A stretch of 64,000 nucleotides of DNA from assembly GCF_005954645.2 (NCBI RefSeq), contig NZ_CP040695.2, positions 1,674,001 through 1,738,000 of the forward strand. The letters are read 5' to 3'. Position 1 is the first letter of the stretch, and every line of letters starts with the position of its first letter. This stretch comes from Nocardioides sp. S-1144. Lineage in GTDB: Bacteria > Actinomycetota > Actinomycetes > Propionibacteriales > Nocardioidaceae. The notes below the pieces were generated by a model, which did no database searches, was not told where the DNA came from, and saw only the letters and a list, made by a program, of their open reading frames with translations. Below, piece by piece: positions 18,241 through 27,219 of this stretch. The position numbers and the translations under genes were made by a program.

Positions 18241-18924
18241 AGCGGACCACGAGACCGGTCGCGCTCCACCACACCTTCCGGATCAGGCCGCCAAACGTTC
18301 GTTTCTACCGCGTGACGGGTTGCACCTGCCGTGCCGCCAACGGGGGGTTATCGCCGAACACCGGGTTCGGCCCCTCCCCGCCCCCGCCTGAGCGCTCGGC
18401 GGAGAGCTGGTTGCGGGGCTGGTGATTCTCGTCAACGCCGGGTGTTCCAACGACACCAGCGACGACGACATCGCGGGCGCCGAGAACGGGACGGTGACGA
18501 ACCTCGTCGTCGTGGACGACGACTACGAGAACTGGTTCGTTGCAGCCGCGGAGCTGCCCGAGGAACCCGACCCGGCCAGCGAGATCATCCGAGTCCTGGG
18601 TTAAGCGGCTCAGTGCGCCGAACACGGAGCGGTCGGCTACGCCGTCGAGGAGAGCCGTTCAGAAGTGCGGATAACGCTGGTGCTCGGCGAGAGCGGCACC
18701 GGCTGCAACGACGCCGCCGAGGCCGCAAGCCTGGACGTGCCGCCAGCACGGGCCGTTGGCTCTCGACGAGTCGCGCTGGTCCAGCCGGTACCAGCGTCTT
18801 GAGCACCGCCCCGGCAGGCCGCGCTGCATGCCCGCCCAGCCATGCCCGCGCTGCGGCCGGTGTGACCCGGCTGCAGTACGGCCCGTGGATCGCCGAGCCA
18901 TGTGACCGATGACTTTCACGACGG
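18241..18924. other. 684-base stretch without a convincing intact gene
   Basis: The only protein-like stretch is 18392-18604 on the plus strand. It reads a hydrophobic run (LVAGLVILVNAGC) followed by an acidic tail ending EIIRVLG, like the front of a lipoprotein that has lost its start codon. GTG at 18422 is the only in-frame start and falls inside the hydrophobic run. No RNA gene or repeat is seen in the rest. Confidence 0.4.
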
Positions 18925-19128
18925 ATGCAAGTCCGAGCTCTCGTGTCACACCACCTGGATCGCGGCGACCGGTTCGACGGCGTCAAGATCGGACGACCCG
19001 CTACTGGCGCACTGATCGACGCCGGCTACCTGTCGATCAGCGACCTCCCGTCAGACCTGCACGACCTGGCGAGCCTCCACGGGGTCGGGCCCGCCGCTCT
19101 CGAACGCCTCGCAGACGCTCGAGGCTAG
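18925..19128 (+). CDS. small helix-hairpin-helix-type protein
   Basis: 67 residues. KIGRPATGALIDAGYLSISD followed by LASLHGVGPAALERL matches the repeated pattern of (HhH)2 nucleic-acid-binding modules (IGxPAxxAL, LHGVGP). It is shorter than most relatives and could be a truncated copy. No neighbour suggests a pathway. Confidence 0.55.
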   Translation: MQVRALVSHHLDRGDRFDGVKIGRPATGALIDAGYLSISDLPSDLHDLASLHGVGPAALERLADARG

Positions 19129-19217
19129 TTCCGCCCACCATGCCGCGCACCGGGCTCCACCCGACCACCCCGCACAGCGGGCGCCGCCCCGACCGCGCAA
19201 ACCGGAGATGATCGCGC

Positions 19218-19766
19218 ATGGAGTTCTTCTGCTACCACCGCGATCGCCCCGGCTCGACTCCGCTGCGGACCCGGATGGTGGAGGAGCACTGGTCCTACAT
19301 GGACCAGTTCGCCGCAGGGATGATTGCCCGCGGGCCCACCTTCACCAGCGACGGAACCCTGACCGGCAGCGTGCACATCCTCAATCTGCCAGACCCGACC
19401 GCAGCTCGAGCCTTCGCCTTCGACGAGCCCGGCTACCAGGCCGGCGCCTACCGCGACGTGCTGCTGCGGCGGTGGCACAACGCCCTGGGTCGCACCATGT
19501 GGGACGTCGGTGGCGGTCGGCCTGACGCCAACCGCTACCTCGTCCTCGGGTTCACCCCGGACCCGGCAGTGGACGGCCCGGACCTGCCGGTCGGCGACGA
19601 CCTGATCGCCTGCGGGCCGCTCCTGTCCGACGACGGGTCCCTGGTCCTGGGAGCAGCCGTCCTCCTGGGGGCATCCGACCCAGACGAGGCGCGGGGGATC
19701 CTCGCCGCCGATTGCTACACCGAGGTCGAGGTGCATCAGTGGCGCCCCGGTGGCCGGCCGAGCTGA
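19218..19766 (+). CDS. YciI-like protein with tandem YCII-type domains
   Basis: 182 residues. Residues 1-95 carry the YCII pattern: an opening strand, His24 in EEHWSYMDQF, GPTFTSDGTLTGSVHIL and the A..FAFDEPGYQAG segment. Residues 103-178 repeat the pattern in weaker form (VGDDLIACGPLLSDDGSLVL). YCII proteins have a ferredoxin-like fold; their enzymatic roles are mostly unproven. A GGAG ribosome-binding site lies nine bases before the ATG. Confidence 0.8.
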   Translation: MEFFCYHRDRPGSTPLRTRMVEEHWSYMDQFAAGMIARGPTFTSDGTLTGSVHILNLPDPTAARAFAFDEPGYQAGAYRDVLLRRWHNALGRTMWDVGGGRPDANRYLVLGFTPDPAVDGPDLPVGDDLIACGPLLSDDGSLVLGAAVLLGASDPDEARGILAADCYTEVEVHQWRPGGRPS

Positions 19767-19999
19767 GTCGCTCCGCGGAGCTCGCCCTGCAACGGCCAGA
19801 CGAACACACGGTCGTGCGCCCGACCGGTGAGCAGACTCTGCACCTGGGCTGAGTCTCGGGCTCCGTCAGCACCGCTGACCCGCGACGCGGTTCAGGTCGG
19901 CTCGCAGGACCCCGCTCCCAACCGAGGTCCTGACGCCCGGGTTTCGTGGCCCGCGCCGCTAGACACCCGGGGTAGTTCGCCCTGCTACGGCCCGCCGGC

Positions 20000-20581
20000 T
20001 CACACGGCTGCGCCGCCTCGGGACCAGCGGCACCTGTCGACCAGGCGAGCGGCTACCGGCGCCGCCGAGAGTGCAGACAGGAACAGCAGCCCCAGCGCGG
20101 CCCCGACAGCGTTGAAGATCAGGTCGTTGACGTCGGCGATGTGACCTCCTCCCAGGAGAATCGCGGTCACGAACTGGCTCGCCTCGATGAAGAGGCTGCA
20201 CACGGTCGCCACAGCCAGCGCTCGCCACCACGGCCAGGAGGGCGCCACCAGCGACACCAGCACCCCCACGGGGACGAAGACGCACACGTTGATCACCGCG
20301 TCGCCGAGCTCGTAGCCGGTCACCGGAGTGACGTTGAGGAACCGACCCCATCCGGCACTGCCTGCCGGTTTGTCCAAGAAGACGGGGAAGACCGTGTTCG
20401 CGACGACCCCAGCGGCGTACACGCTGAGGGTCAGGGCCACTGCGGCTCGCGGTGCCGTGAGCAGACCGCGCCGTCGCAAGTGCTCCAGGCAGACGACGAG
20501 GACCACCCCACCGAGGGGCACCACCACCGGAAGCGCCGGTACCTCACCGAACACCCTGCTCCACCCCATCCCCGCGCACAC
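20000..20581 (-). CDS. VanZ-family membrane protein
   Basis: 193 residues with about five hydrophobic helices. The VanZ hallmark is the polar stretch between helices: NVTPVTGYELGDAVINVCVF, then FIEASQFVTAILLGGG and ADVNDLIFNAVGAALG. VanZ proteins can lower teicoplanin susceptibility, but most chromosomal copies have no known role. No vanRSHAX genes are nearby. The first Met is used; Met5 is an alternative. Confidence 0.88.
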   Translation of the reverse strand: MCAGMGWSRVFGEVPALPVVVPLGGVVLVVCLEHLRRRGLLTAPRAAVALTLSVYAAGVVANTVFPVFLDKPAGSAGWGRFLNVTPVTGYELGDAVINVCVFVPVGVLVSLVAPSWPWWRALAVATVCSLFIEASQFVTAILLGGGHIADVNDLIFNAVGAALGLLFLSALSAAPVAARLVDRCRWSRGGAAV

Positions 20582-20871
20582 GTGACCTGGCCGACCGGCC
20601 GACGAGGTGCCGGTCAGGAGGACCCTGCCCTGCAGGTCAGGCCCAGCTCCTCCGTCTCAGGTGCCCGATCAGCGGCCCCAGGTACCACGAGCGGGTGTTG
20701 AGGTTGCGTCGCCCTTCCTCACGACCGAGGGCCGTTGCGTTCCATCCCGTCGCACGGCAACGCGGTGGACGTGACCTGGTGCGGTTCGGGATCCGCCCGA
20801 CCACGTCGTCGTCAGTGCGTCGCCACGCAGACGTGACGCACGCCCGCCAGGGGTCGGACTAGCGTTCCGCC

Positions 20872-21222
20872 ATGCCCATCGTCGAGGTCACCCACGACCC
20901 CCACCTCCCCACGGATCGGATCCGCGACCTGGCCGCCGCCCTGCCGCAAGCCGTGTCCGTTGCGGTGGAGTGCCCGGAGGAGCTGTACGACGGCGTGCTC
21001 CGAGCGGGCGACGTGGAGGTCCGCTTCCGCCCGAGGGGTGCCCACGACTCCGGCGGCCTCGAGGTGGTGGTGGAGGTTCGCTCGAAGTGGTTCGCGAGTC
21101 GTGCCGAGACGCGCCAGGAGCGGTGCGAGCGGCTCTGCGACGACGTCGTCGAAGCGGCTGGAACGGCGAGCGTCGGGGTCTACCTGTCCTTGCCCGTCGC
21201 CGCCTGGGCACAGGGGGAGTAG
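20872..21222 (+). CDS. small protein with tautomerase-like N-terminus
   Basis: 116 residues opening MPIVEVTHDPHLP. After Met removal this would expose Pro1, as in 4-oxalocrotonate-tautomerase-superfamily enzymes. The strand-helix-strand pattern continues (DRIRDLAAALPQAVSVAVEC) and a second helix (RQERCERLCDDVVEAAG) would fit a double beta-alpha-beta unit. The match is by pattern only. A TAGCGT box six bases before the ATG indicates a leaderless transcript. Confidence 0.6.
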   Translation: MPIVEVTHDPHLPTDRIRDLAAALPQAVSVAVECPEELYDGVLRAGDVEVRFRPRGAHDSGGLEVVVEVRSKWFASRAETRQERCERLCDDVVEAAGTASVGVYLSLPVAAWAQGE

Positions 21223-21329
21223 GCAGGCCGCGCGCGGGTGCGACCGGCCAGGCTGCGCCCGGCCGGTGGTCGACCGGCGCGCCTCGACAACCGCCTCGCC
21301 GGAGACGCCCGACGACGACCGGACACAGA

Positions 21330-21347
21330 TGTAGCATTCCTGCTACA
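21330..21347. promoter_or_regulatory. palindromic operator overlapping the ABC-operon -10 box
   Basis: Perfect inverted repeat TGTAGCA-TTCC-TGCTACA. The right arm overlaps TACATT (21344-21349), which sits seven bases before the ATG at 21357 like a leaderless -10 box. A protein bound here would block transcription; the XRE regulator at the operon's end is the obvious candidate. Confidence 0.65.
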
Positions 21348-21356
21348 TTCCGTTCC

Positions 21357-22286
21357 ATGGCTGACCGACACGGGACCGACCCGGTGATCTCGGTGCAGAA
21401 CCTGCGGATGAGCTACGGCGACAGCGTGGTGCTCGACGACGTCACGTTCGACGCCCACCAGGGCGAGGTCCTCGCCCTGCTCGGTCCCAACGGAGCGGGC
21501 AAGAGCACGACCATCGAGATTCTCGAGGGGTTCCGTCACCGCTCCGACGGTGAGGTCGACGTGCTCGGTCTCGACCCGGCCAGGGCCGACGAGACGTGGC
21601 GGGCCCGTCTCGGCATCGTCCAGCAGTCGTGGCGCGACCACGGGCGGTGGGGGGTGCGCCAGCTGCTGGTGCACCTGGGCGCGTACTACGAGCCCTTCTC
21701 CACCGCCCACCGGCCGCGCCCCATGGACGTGGACGAGCTGCTCGAGACCGTCGGCCTCGCCGGGCACGCCCGCCAGAAGGCCGGGTCCTTGTCAGGCGGG
21801 CAGCGGCGACGTCTCGACGTCGCGATCGGCATCGTGGGTCGCCCCGACGTGCTCTTCCTCGACGAGCCCACCACGGGCTTCGACCCGCAGGCGCGGCGCG
21901 ACTTCCACGACGTGGTGCACCGGCTCGCCGACCTCGAGGGCACCACGATCCTGCTCACGACACACGACCTCGACGAGGCCGAGAAGCTCGCCGACCGCAT
22001 CCTGATCCTCGCCGGCGGTCGGATCGTCGCCGACGGCAGCGCCGCCGAGCTGTCCCGCGCGGTGGAGGGCCAGACCGAGGTGCGGTGGAGCCGGGGCGGG
22101 GAGCACTTCGTCCACGCTGCCGCCGACGCCACCCGCTTCGTGCGCGAGCTCTTCGAGCAGCACGGCAGCGAGATCGGCGACCTCGAGGTCCGTCGCAGCA
22201 CCCTGGAGGACAGCTACATGACCCTGGTCCAGCGGTTCGAGAGCGACCCCGCAGCCGGACGGCAGCCCCTGGAGGTCGTGCGATGA
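21357..22286 (+). CDS. ABC transporter ATP-binding protein
   Basis: 309 residues. Walker A GPNGAGKST, the signature LSGGQRRRLDVAIG, Walker B VLFLDEPTTGFDP and the switch histidine (TTHDLDE) are complete. The C-terminal ~80 residues form the extension typical of DrrA/CcmA-type exporters. It energises the permease encoded next, with which it overlaps by four bases (ATGA). The ATG at 21357 is favoured by the TACATT box seven bases upstream. The exported compound is unknown; drug or lipid export is typical of the family. Confidence 0.93.
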   Translation: MADRHGTDPVISVQNLRMSYGDSVVLDDVTFDAHQGEVLALLGPNGAGKSTTIEILEGFRHRSDGEVDVLGLDPARADETWRARLGIVQQSWRDHGRWGVRQLLVHLGAYYEPFSTAHRPRPMDVDELLETVGLAGHARQKAGSLSGGQRRRLDVAIGIVGRPDVLFLDEPTTGFDPQARRDFHDVVHRLADLEGTTILLTTHDLDEAEKLADRILILAGGRIVADGSAAELSRAVEGQTEVRWSRGGEHFVHAAADATRFVRELFEQHGSEIGDLEVRRSTLEDSYMTLVQRFESDPAAGRQPLEVVR

Positions 22287-23164
22287 GCGGCACCTCGAGC
22301 CTGCTGCCGTCGCGCGCGGTCCTGCACGCGACCCGCCTCGGCGTGCGCCGCGGCGGCATCGAGATGGCCCACAGCCTGACCAACCGCGCCGACCAGATCT
22401 GGATCGTCGTGATGAACGGCATCTTCATCGGCGTCCTGGTGCTCCAGCGCGACTCCGACCTCGCCGACACCGGCTACTCGCTGGCGGTCGCGACGCTGCC
22501 CGGGCTGATCGGCATGAACGTCGTCATGGGCGGGTGGATGGGCACCGCGCAGATGCTCGCCGTCGAGCGTGAGGACGGCACGCTCCTGCGAGCCAAGTCG
22601 ACCCCGCACGGCATGCTCGCCTACCTCGTCGCCCGCGTGACCCTCGCCGTGCTCAACACGGCGCTCGGCCTCGTGATCTTCCTCGTGGCGGGCCTGTTCC
22701 TGCTTCCCGGGCTCACCGACGTCCCGCTCACCGGCTGGCTGATGCTGCTGGCGGTCTTCCTGCTCGGCATGCTCGCGACCATGCCTTGGGGAGCGGTCGT
22801 CGGAGCCTGCGTCAAGTCGGCCGGCGCCGGGTTCGGCCTGACGTTCCTGCCGATGATCGGGCTCATCGCGATCTCGGGCATCTTCTACCCGATCACCGGG
22901 ATGCCGGACTGGCTCCACCCGGTCGCCCAGGCGTTCCCGGTCTACTGGCTCGGGGCCGGCATGCGCGACGCCCTGCTCCCCGAGGCCGCCGCGGCGGCCG
23001 AGCTGGGAGGGCAGTTCCACACCCTGACGACGTTCGGCGTGCTCGGCGCGTACGCCGCCCTCGGGCTGCTGGTCGCGCCCAGGGTGCTGCGGGCGATGGC
23101 GCGCAAGGAGTCCGGCTCGGCGGTCGAGAGCCGCAAGGCCAAGGCCATGCAGGGGTGGAGCTGA
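22283..23164 (+). CDS. ABC-2-type transporter permease
   Basis: 293 residues with about six membrane helices and the ABC-2 pattern: a cytoplasmic loop with EREDGTLLRAKSTPHG, then helices ending in ISGIFYPITGMPDWLHPVAQ, the conserved ABC-2 signature region. It pairs with the ATPase before it to form an exporter. The stop is followed immediately by the regulator's GTG, so three genes make one operon. Confidence 0.9.
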   Translation: MSGTSSLLPSRAVLHATRLGVRRGGIEMAHSLTNRADQIWIVVMNGIFIGVLVLQRDSDLADTGYSLAVATLPGLIGMNVVMGGWMGTAQMLAVEREDGTLLRAKSTPHGMLAYLVARVTLAVLNTALGLVIFLVAGLFLLPGLTDVPLTGWLMLLAVFLLGMLATMPWGAVVGACVKSAGAGFGLTFLPMIGLIAISGIFYPITGMPDWLHPVAQAFPVYWLGAGMRDALLPEAAAAAELGGQFHTLTTFGVLGAYAALGLLVAPRVLRAMARKESGSAVESRKAKAMQGWS

Positions 23165-23407
23165 GTGGCGCCCCGCAGCGAGTTCGTGCACCAGCGCATC
23201 GCGATGCTTCGCGCCGAACGAGGAGTGTCGAGGCGCGAGCTCGCCGACGGCGTCGGGGTGCACTACCAGACGATCGGCTACCTCGAACGGGGCGAGTTCA
23301 GCCCCAGCCTCCACCTCGCGCTCAGCATCGCGGCGTTCTTCGACGTGCCGGCCGAGGTCATCTTCTCCCTCGAGCCCTTTCCCCGTCTGGGGGAGCAGAC
23401 CGGCTGA
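23165..23407 (+). CDS. small XRE-family regulator of the ABC operon
   Basis: 80 residues, almost only a helix-turn-helix: RIAMLRAERGVSRRELADGV with recognition helix VHYQTIGYLERGEFSPSL. It resembles the short XRE proteins often encoded at the end of two-gene exporter operons. The GTG abuts the permease stop. It probably binds the palindrome at 21330-21347 and autoregulates the operon (inference). Confidence 0.85.
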   Translation: MAPRSEFVHQRIAMLRAERGVSRRELADGVGVHYQTIGYLERGEFSPSLHLALSIAAFFDVPAEVIFSLEPFPRLGEQTG

Positions 23408-23506
23408 ACCGAGGAGTCGTCCGCCCGTCCAGCCGGACCGCCGGGGGCCGTCCCGGTCGCGACGAGGCCTCCGACGTCGGCGCCACGGGGCGTGGCCGAC
23501 CTCGGG

Positions 23507-24337
23507 TCAGGGTCGGGGGTGGGCGCTGCGCCAGGCGCGCAGCATGCGAGCGGTCAGCTCGGACTCGGCACCGGGAGCGACGTCGCCGCTCCGGTTCGCG
23601 GAGCCGGGCAGGCGGATCCCGCGGACGATGCCCGAGGCCAGCGGTTCGCCGGTGCGCGGCGAGATGGCGACCCAGACGACCTTGCGGAACTCGACGCGGC
23701 GGGTCTCGCTGCTGCGGGGGGCGAGGCCGACCCTCCCGTAGGGCGGCTCCTGCCCGGGCCCTGCGTACAGCACCACTGCCCGGTTCGCCCGGGGGTTGGT
23801 GAAGCGGAGCCTGCCGGGCCGGTCGGCCTTCCGGACGGTCACCTGGGGAGTCCTGGTGACGGTGACGGTGACGGTGGCGGGTGTGAGGTGCTCGGTGTCG
23901 CAGGCCCAGTAGGTGAAGGTGAACGTGCCCGCGCGGTTGGCCCACGGCAGCACCGCGATGCTCTCGCGGGCACCCTCCTCGACGGAACCGTCGCTCCCGA
24001 CGCTCCCGCCGCCGACGCTCACGCCGCCGGCGGGCGACTGGATCTCGAAGCTGCCGCCCACCCCGACCTCGGCCACGGACAGGCCCCGCCGGGGAGCCCG
24101 TACCCGGCAGATCTCGAGGTCGTCGTCGTTCACGGAGCGGTCGTTGGCGAGGACGTCGACGAACGAGACGCCGCCGAACTCGACGGTGCGGGCCTCGATG
24201 GTGGTGGTGTCGTCGGCCGTGACGGGTGCGGGACTCTCGTCGGCCTGGGCGGCCGCGAGCGATCCCAGGCTCAACGCGGTGAGGGCGACCGTGACCGCGG
24301 CGGTGCGGGCGGCGGGGGCGTGGGCCCGACGAGGCAT
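23507..24337 (-). CDS. secreted protein with Ig/cadherin-like beta domain
   Basis: 276 residues from the ATG at 24337. A signal peptide is seen (hydrophobic run AAVTVALTALSLGSLAAA, cleavage near AQADES). Residues ~35-165 look like a VCBS/tandem-95-like beta domain (SFVDVLANDRSVNDDDLEIC and GTFTFTYWACDTE) with two cysteines. The second half, from VTVRKADRPG, is a further beta-rich region. It is probably a surface or extracellular protein. GGAG precedes the ATG; the longer frame to 24880 runs through the poly-C tract and was rejected. Confidence 0.7.
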   Translation of the reverse strand: MPRRAHAPAARTAAVTVALTALSLGSLAAAQADESPAPVTADDTTTIEARTVEFGGVSFVDVLANDRSVNDDDLEICRVRAPRRGLSVAEVGVGGSFEIQSPAGGVSVGGGSVGSDGSVEEGARESIAVLPWANRAGTFTFTYWACDTEHLTPATVTVTVTRTPQVTVRKADRPGRLRFTNPRANRAVVLYAGPGQEPPYGRVGLAPRSSETRRVEFRKVVWVAISPRTGEPLASGIVRGIRLPGSANRSGDVAPGAESELTARMLRAWRSAHPRP

Positions 24338-24511
24338 GAGGACTCCAGGTGAGTGCGGCGGCCGGGACGGCGGCGAGGGTGGACGAGCGCACGCTACGGC
24401 GCCGCACCACCAGCCGTCCGGCGAAGCCTCACATCCGTGCTCGCGACACCACGACGGGCTCAGCCGTGCGCCCAGGACGTCGCGAGGTGGGCCCGCGAAT
24501 ACCCTCGGGTC

Positions 24512-24799
24512 GTGGAGTCGCTCGTGGACGTGATGCGTGTCGTCGTCGAGCCCGCCGTCCGGGCCGTCCTCACCGACCGGGAGCTCACGTCGATGCACCT
24601 CACCCGCGACCAGCTCGGCGGTTACTCGTTGAGCCTGGTGGCCGTGGGGGAGACGTTCCAGGACTGGGTCGTCCAGGACGGCGTGCCCCACCTGACGCTC
24701 GCCGACTGGCGCGAGCGGCTGCGCTCGAACCTCGTCGACTTCGTCGCCGAGAGTGGTTTCGGGTGGGGTCAGGACCGCGAGCACGGGCCACTGGGCTGA
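24512..24799 (+). CDS. small hypothetical protein
   Basis: 95 residues: helical N-terminus VESLVDVMRVVVEPAVRAVL, then a DWVVQDGVPHLTLADWRERL segment. No signal peptide, membrane helix or recognised family. The GTG at 24512 has a TACCCT box six bases upstream (leaderless type), which supports this start. A poly-C tract begins 12 bases after the stop. Confidence 0.55.
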   Translation: MESLVDVMRVVVEPAVRAVLTDRELTSMHLTRDQLGGYSLSLVAVGETFQDWVVQDGVPHLTLADWRERLRSNLVDFVAESGFGWGQDREHGPLG

Positions 24800-24809
24800 C
24801 CGCGGGTTC

Positions 24810-24851
<42 letters not shown>

Positions 24852-24898
24852 TCCGCGCTCGCCACCAGGTCCGGGCTCACGGTGGTAGAACCGCTCGC

Positions 24899-25275
24899 AT
24901 GAGCAGCGATGCGCGATTCTGGATGGTCCGGGCCGCATACGCGAACGCTGACACGTGGACGTGCTCGAATCGAGCGGCGCGACCGGGTGGCGGACGGTGC
25001 CGGCGCTCGTGAGGTTCAAGGACGGCGAGGAGCTGCCCGGTTACCGGGTCCTGGTGGTGACCGGGTCCTGCGACAACTTCTTCGAGGGAACGCTGGACGA
25101 CGTTGGAGATCGCATCCCAGGCGCCGTCTTCGACCCCGCCAGGGGATGGGACGGCTCCGACATCTTCTGGATCGAGGCCCGGCCCCACTTCACGTTCCTC
25201 GCGACCGACCGCGTGCGTCGGGCACTCGGCTCCTCAGGCATCACCGGTGTCGTCTACGAGGACGCCGTCGACTAA
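24899..25275 (+). pseudogene. frameshifted small gene (Imm11-like C-terminus possible)
   Basis: From the ATG at 24899 (TAGAAC seven bases upstream) one frame reads MSSDARFWMVRAAYANADTW. Near 24957 the protein-like sequence moves to another frame, DVLESSGATGWRTVPALVRF, continuing to a stop at 25275 (C-terminus GITGVVYEDAVD). Restoring one G in TGGAC would give one smooth protein of about 125 residues. The end (ATDRVRRALGSSGITGVVYE) recalls the last strand-helix of Imm11/DUF1629-type proteins, but that link is weak. It could be a true mutation or a sequencing error; a shorter gene from the GTG at 24955 is the alternative. Confidence 0.55.
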
Positions 25276-25377
25276 CACGGCACCCTCTCGGGGCGCCGGC
25301 CCAGCCCTGGCCGCGGCGGGGGCTCCGTCCGAGCGCGCTCCGCGAGATTGCCGCGCCCGACGACGTCCGTGCGGCAC

Positions 25378-26703
25378 CTATCGTTCGTCGCGGTCGGTCT
25401 GGAAGACGTCGGGGACGCCGTCGCCGTCCGCGTCGAGGGACTCGGCGTCGTGGAGACGCCGGTAGACGCGGTTGCGCGCCCGGAGCAGCGCCGAGGCGAG
25501 CAGCGCGGCGGCCAGCGACCCGAGCAGCACGCCGACCTTCACGTGGTCGTCGCGCTCGCTCCCGGTCCCGAAGGCCAGCTCGCCGATGAGCAGGGAGACC
25601 GTGAAGCCGATGCCGGCGAGCATCGAGATCCCGATGACGTCGAGCCAGGTGAGGTCGTCGTCGAGGTCGGCCCGGGTGAAGGTGGACAACAGCCAGGTGG
25701 AGCCGGCGATGCCCACGGTCTTGCCGACCAGCAGCCCGGTGGCGATGCCGAGGGCGACGGGGTCCTGCAGCGACTCGGCCAGGCCGCTGAGGCCGCCGAC
25801 GGTGACGCCGGCGGCGAAGAAGGCAAAGACGGGGACGGCGATCCCGGCACTGATCGGGCGGACGAGGTGCTCGAGGTGCTCGGCGAGTCCGGGCCCGGCG
25901 TCGGGTCCACCCGCGGCCCTGCTCCGCATCACCGGGACGGTGAACCCGAGCAGCACGCCGGCCACCGTGGCGTGGACGCCGGACTCGTGCACCAGCGCCC
26001 AGGCGACCAGGGCCAGCGGGATCAGGAGCCACCCGGAGCGGATCCGTCGCTGGACGAGGAGCGCGAAGAGGCCGATGGGCACCAGCGCGAGCGCCAGATA
26101 GCCCAGCCGCAGCTCGTCGGTGTAGAAGATCGCGATGATCGTGATCGCCAGGAGGTCGTCGACGACGGCGAGCGTGAGCAGGAAGGTCCGCAGGCCGCTG
26201 GGGAGGTGGGTGCTGATCACGGCCAGGACGGCTACAGCGAAGGCGATGTCGGTGGCGGTCGGGATCGCCCACCCGGTGAGGGCTCCGTCGGGCCCGAGGT
26301 TCCAGAGCACGAAGATCAGCGCGGGCGCGGCCATCCCGCCCAGGGCCGCCGCCACGGGCAGCGCGGCGCGGCGGGGGTCGCGGAGGTCACCGGCGACGAA
26401 CTCGCGCTTGAGCTCCAGGCCGACCACGAAGAAGAAGATGGCGAGCAGCCCGTCGGCGGCCCAGGTCCCCAGCGAGAGGTCCAGGTGCAGCGACGACGGT
26501 CCGACGGTCAGGTCGCGGAGGTCCTCGTAGGTCCCGCTCCACGGGGTGTTGGCCCAGACGATGGCGAGGGCGGCGCCGGCGATCAGCAGCAGCCCCCCGG
26601 TCGTCTCGGCGCGCAGGACCTCCGCGGTGCGGGAGTGCTCGAGGAACGAGCCGCGCGCGAAGAGACGCGGCGAGCGGGGTGACGAGGGCGGTGGCGTGGA
26701 CAC
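25378..26703 (-). CDS. nhaA: Na+/H+ antiporter NhaA
   Basis: A 441-residue polytopic membrane protein that exchanges sodium for protons across the inner membrane. Typical NhaA segments are present: [34 protein letters not shown], the paired aspartates in the helix [20 protein letters not shown], and [14 protein letters not shown]. The GTG at 26703 follows AGGAG. Unusually, the cytosolic C-terminus ends with [15 protein letters not shown], a calcium-binding-like DxDxDG loop not found in enterobacterial NhaA. Confidence 0.95.
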   Translation of the reverse strand: MSTPPPSSPRSPRLFARGSFLEHSRTAEVLRAETTGGLLLIAGAALAIVWANTPWSGTYEDLRDLTVGPSSLHLDLSLGTWAADGLLAIFFFVVGLELKREFVAGDLRDPRRAALPVAAALGGMAAPALIFVLWNLGPDGALTGWAIPTATDIAFAVAVLAVISTHLPSGLRTFLLTLAVVDDLLAITIIAIFYTDELRLGYLALALVPIGLFALLVQRRIRSGWLLIPLALVAWALVHESGVHATVAGVLLGFTVPVMRSRAAGGPDAGPGLAEHLEHLVRPISAGIAVPVFAFFAAGVTVGGLSGLAESLQDPVALGIATGLLVGKTVGIAGSTWLLSTFTRADLDDDLTWLDVIGISMLAGIGFTVSLLIGELAFGTGSERDDHVKVGVLLGSLAAALLASALLRARNRVYRRLHDAESLDADGDGVPDVFQTDRDER

Positions 26704-26778
26704 GAGGCTCCTGGGGGGTCGACGAGATCATGCCGACCAGACTTCCCGGCGCACCGGACCCCACTCTAGGGCCTCCGC

Positions 26779-27210
26779 TCAGGGGCCGCCCACCACCGCC
26801 TCGACGAACGTGAGCAGGTTGCCGTCCAGGTCGAGGACGGCGACCTCGCGGGTGCCGTGCGACGTGGCGGCCGGTCGACCGGCGTCGGTCGGGTGGAGCG
26901 CCCCGGTCGGGGCGAGCTCGGCGTGCAGCGCGTCGACGTCGGAGCAGGCGATCCGGCAGCTCGCGGTGCCGGCCAGGAAGTCCTCGGCCCCCGAGCGGAC
27001 GGGGGACTCGGCCAACTCGCCGGGGGTGCGCTGCCGCCACCCGTCGTCGGCGGCCTGCCACAGGTGCAGCTCGGCGTCGTCGCGGACGACGATCGCGAAG
27101 CCGCCCGGGTCGAGGTGCGCGGCGTGGAAGCCGAGCGTGCGCTCGTACGCCTCGACGGCGCGGACGACGTCGCGCACCGGCAGGGCCGGGACCGTGGTCG
27201 TGAGCCGCAC
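26779..27210 (-). CDS. VOC-superfamily (glyoxalase-like) protein
   Basis: 143 residues with two beta-alpha-beta-beta-beta halves: VPALPVRDVVRAVEAYERTL, then SCRIACSDVDALHAELAPTG and EVAVLDLDGNLLTFVE ending in a typical metal-ligand Glu strand. Members include dioxygenases, glyoxalases and drug-binding resistance proteins; the substrate is unknown. It starts 9 bases after the PIG-L stop, so both lie in one operon. Confidence 0.85.
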   Translation of the reverse strand: MRLTTTVPALPVRDVVRAVEAYERTLGFHAAHLDPGGFAIVVRDDAELHLWQAADDGWRQRTPGELAESPVRSGAEDFLAGTASCRIACSDVDALHAELAPTGALHPTDAGRPAATSHGTREVAVLDLDGNLLTFVEAVVGGP

Positions 27211-27219
27211 CGCCGGCGC

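Noticed and set aside
18331..18912. Arg-rich 193-residue frame
   Set aside because: Highly repetitive Arg/Gly text typical of shifted high-GC sequence; no start signal or recognisable domain.
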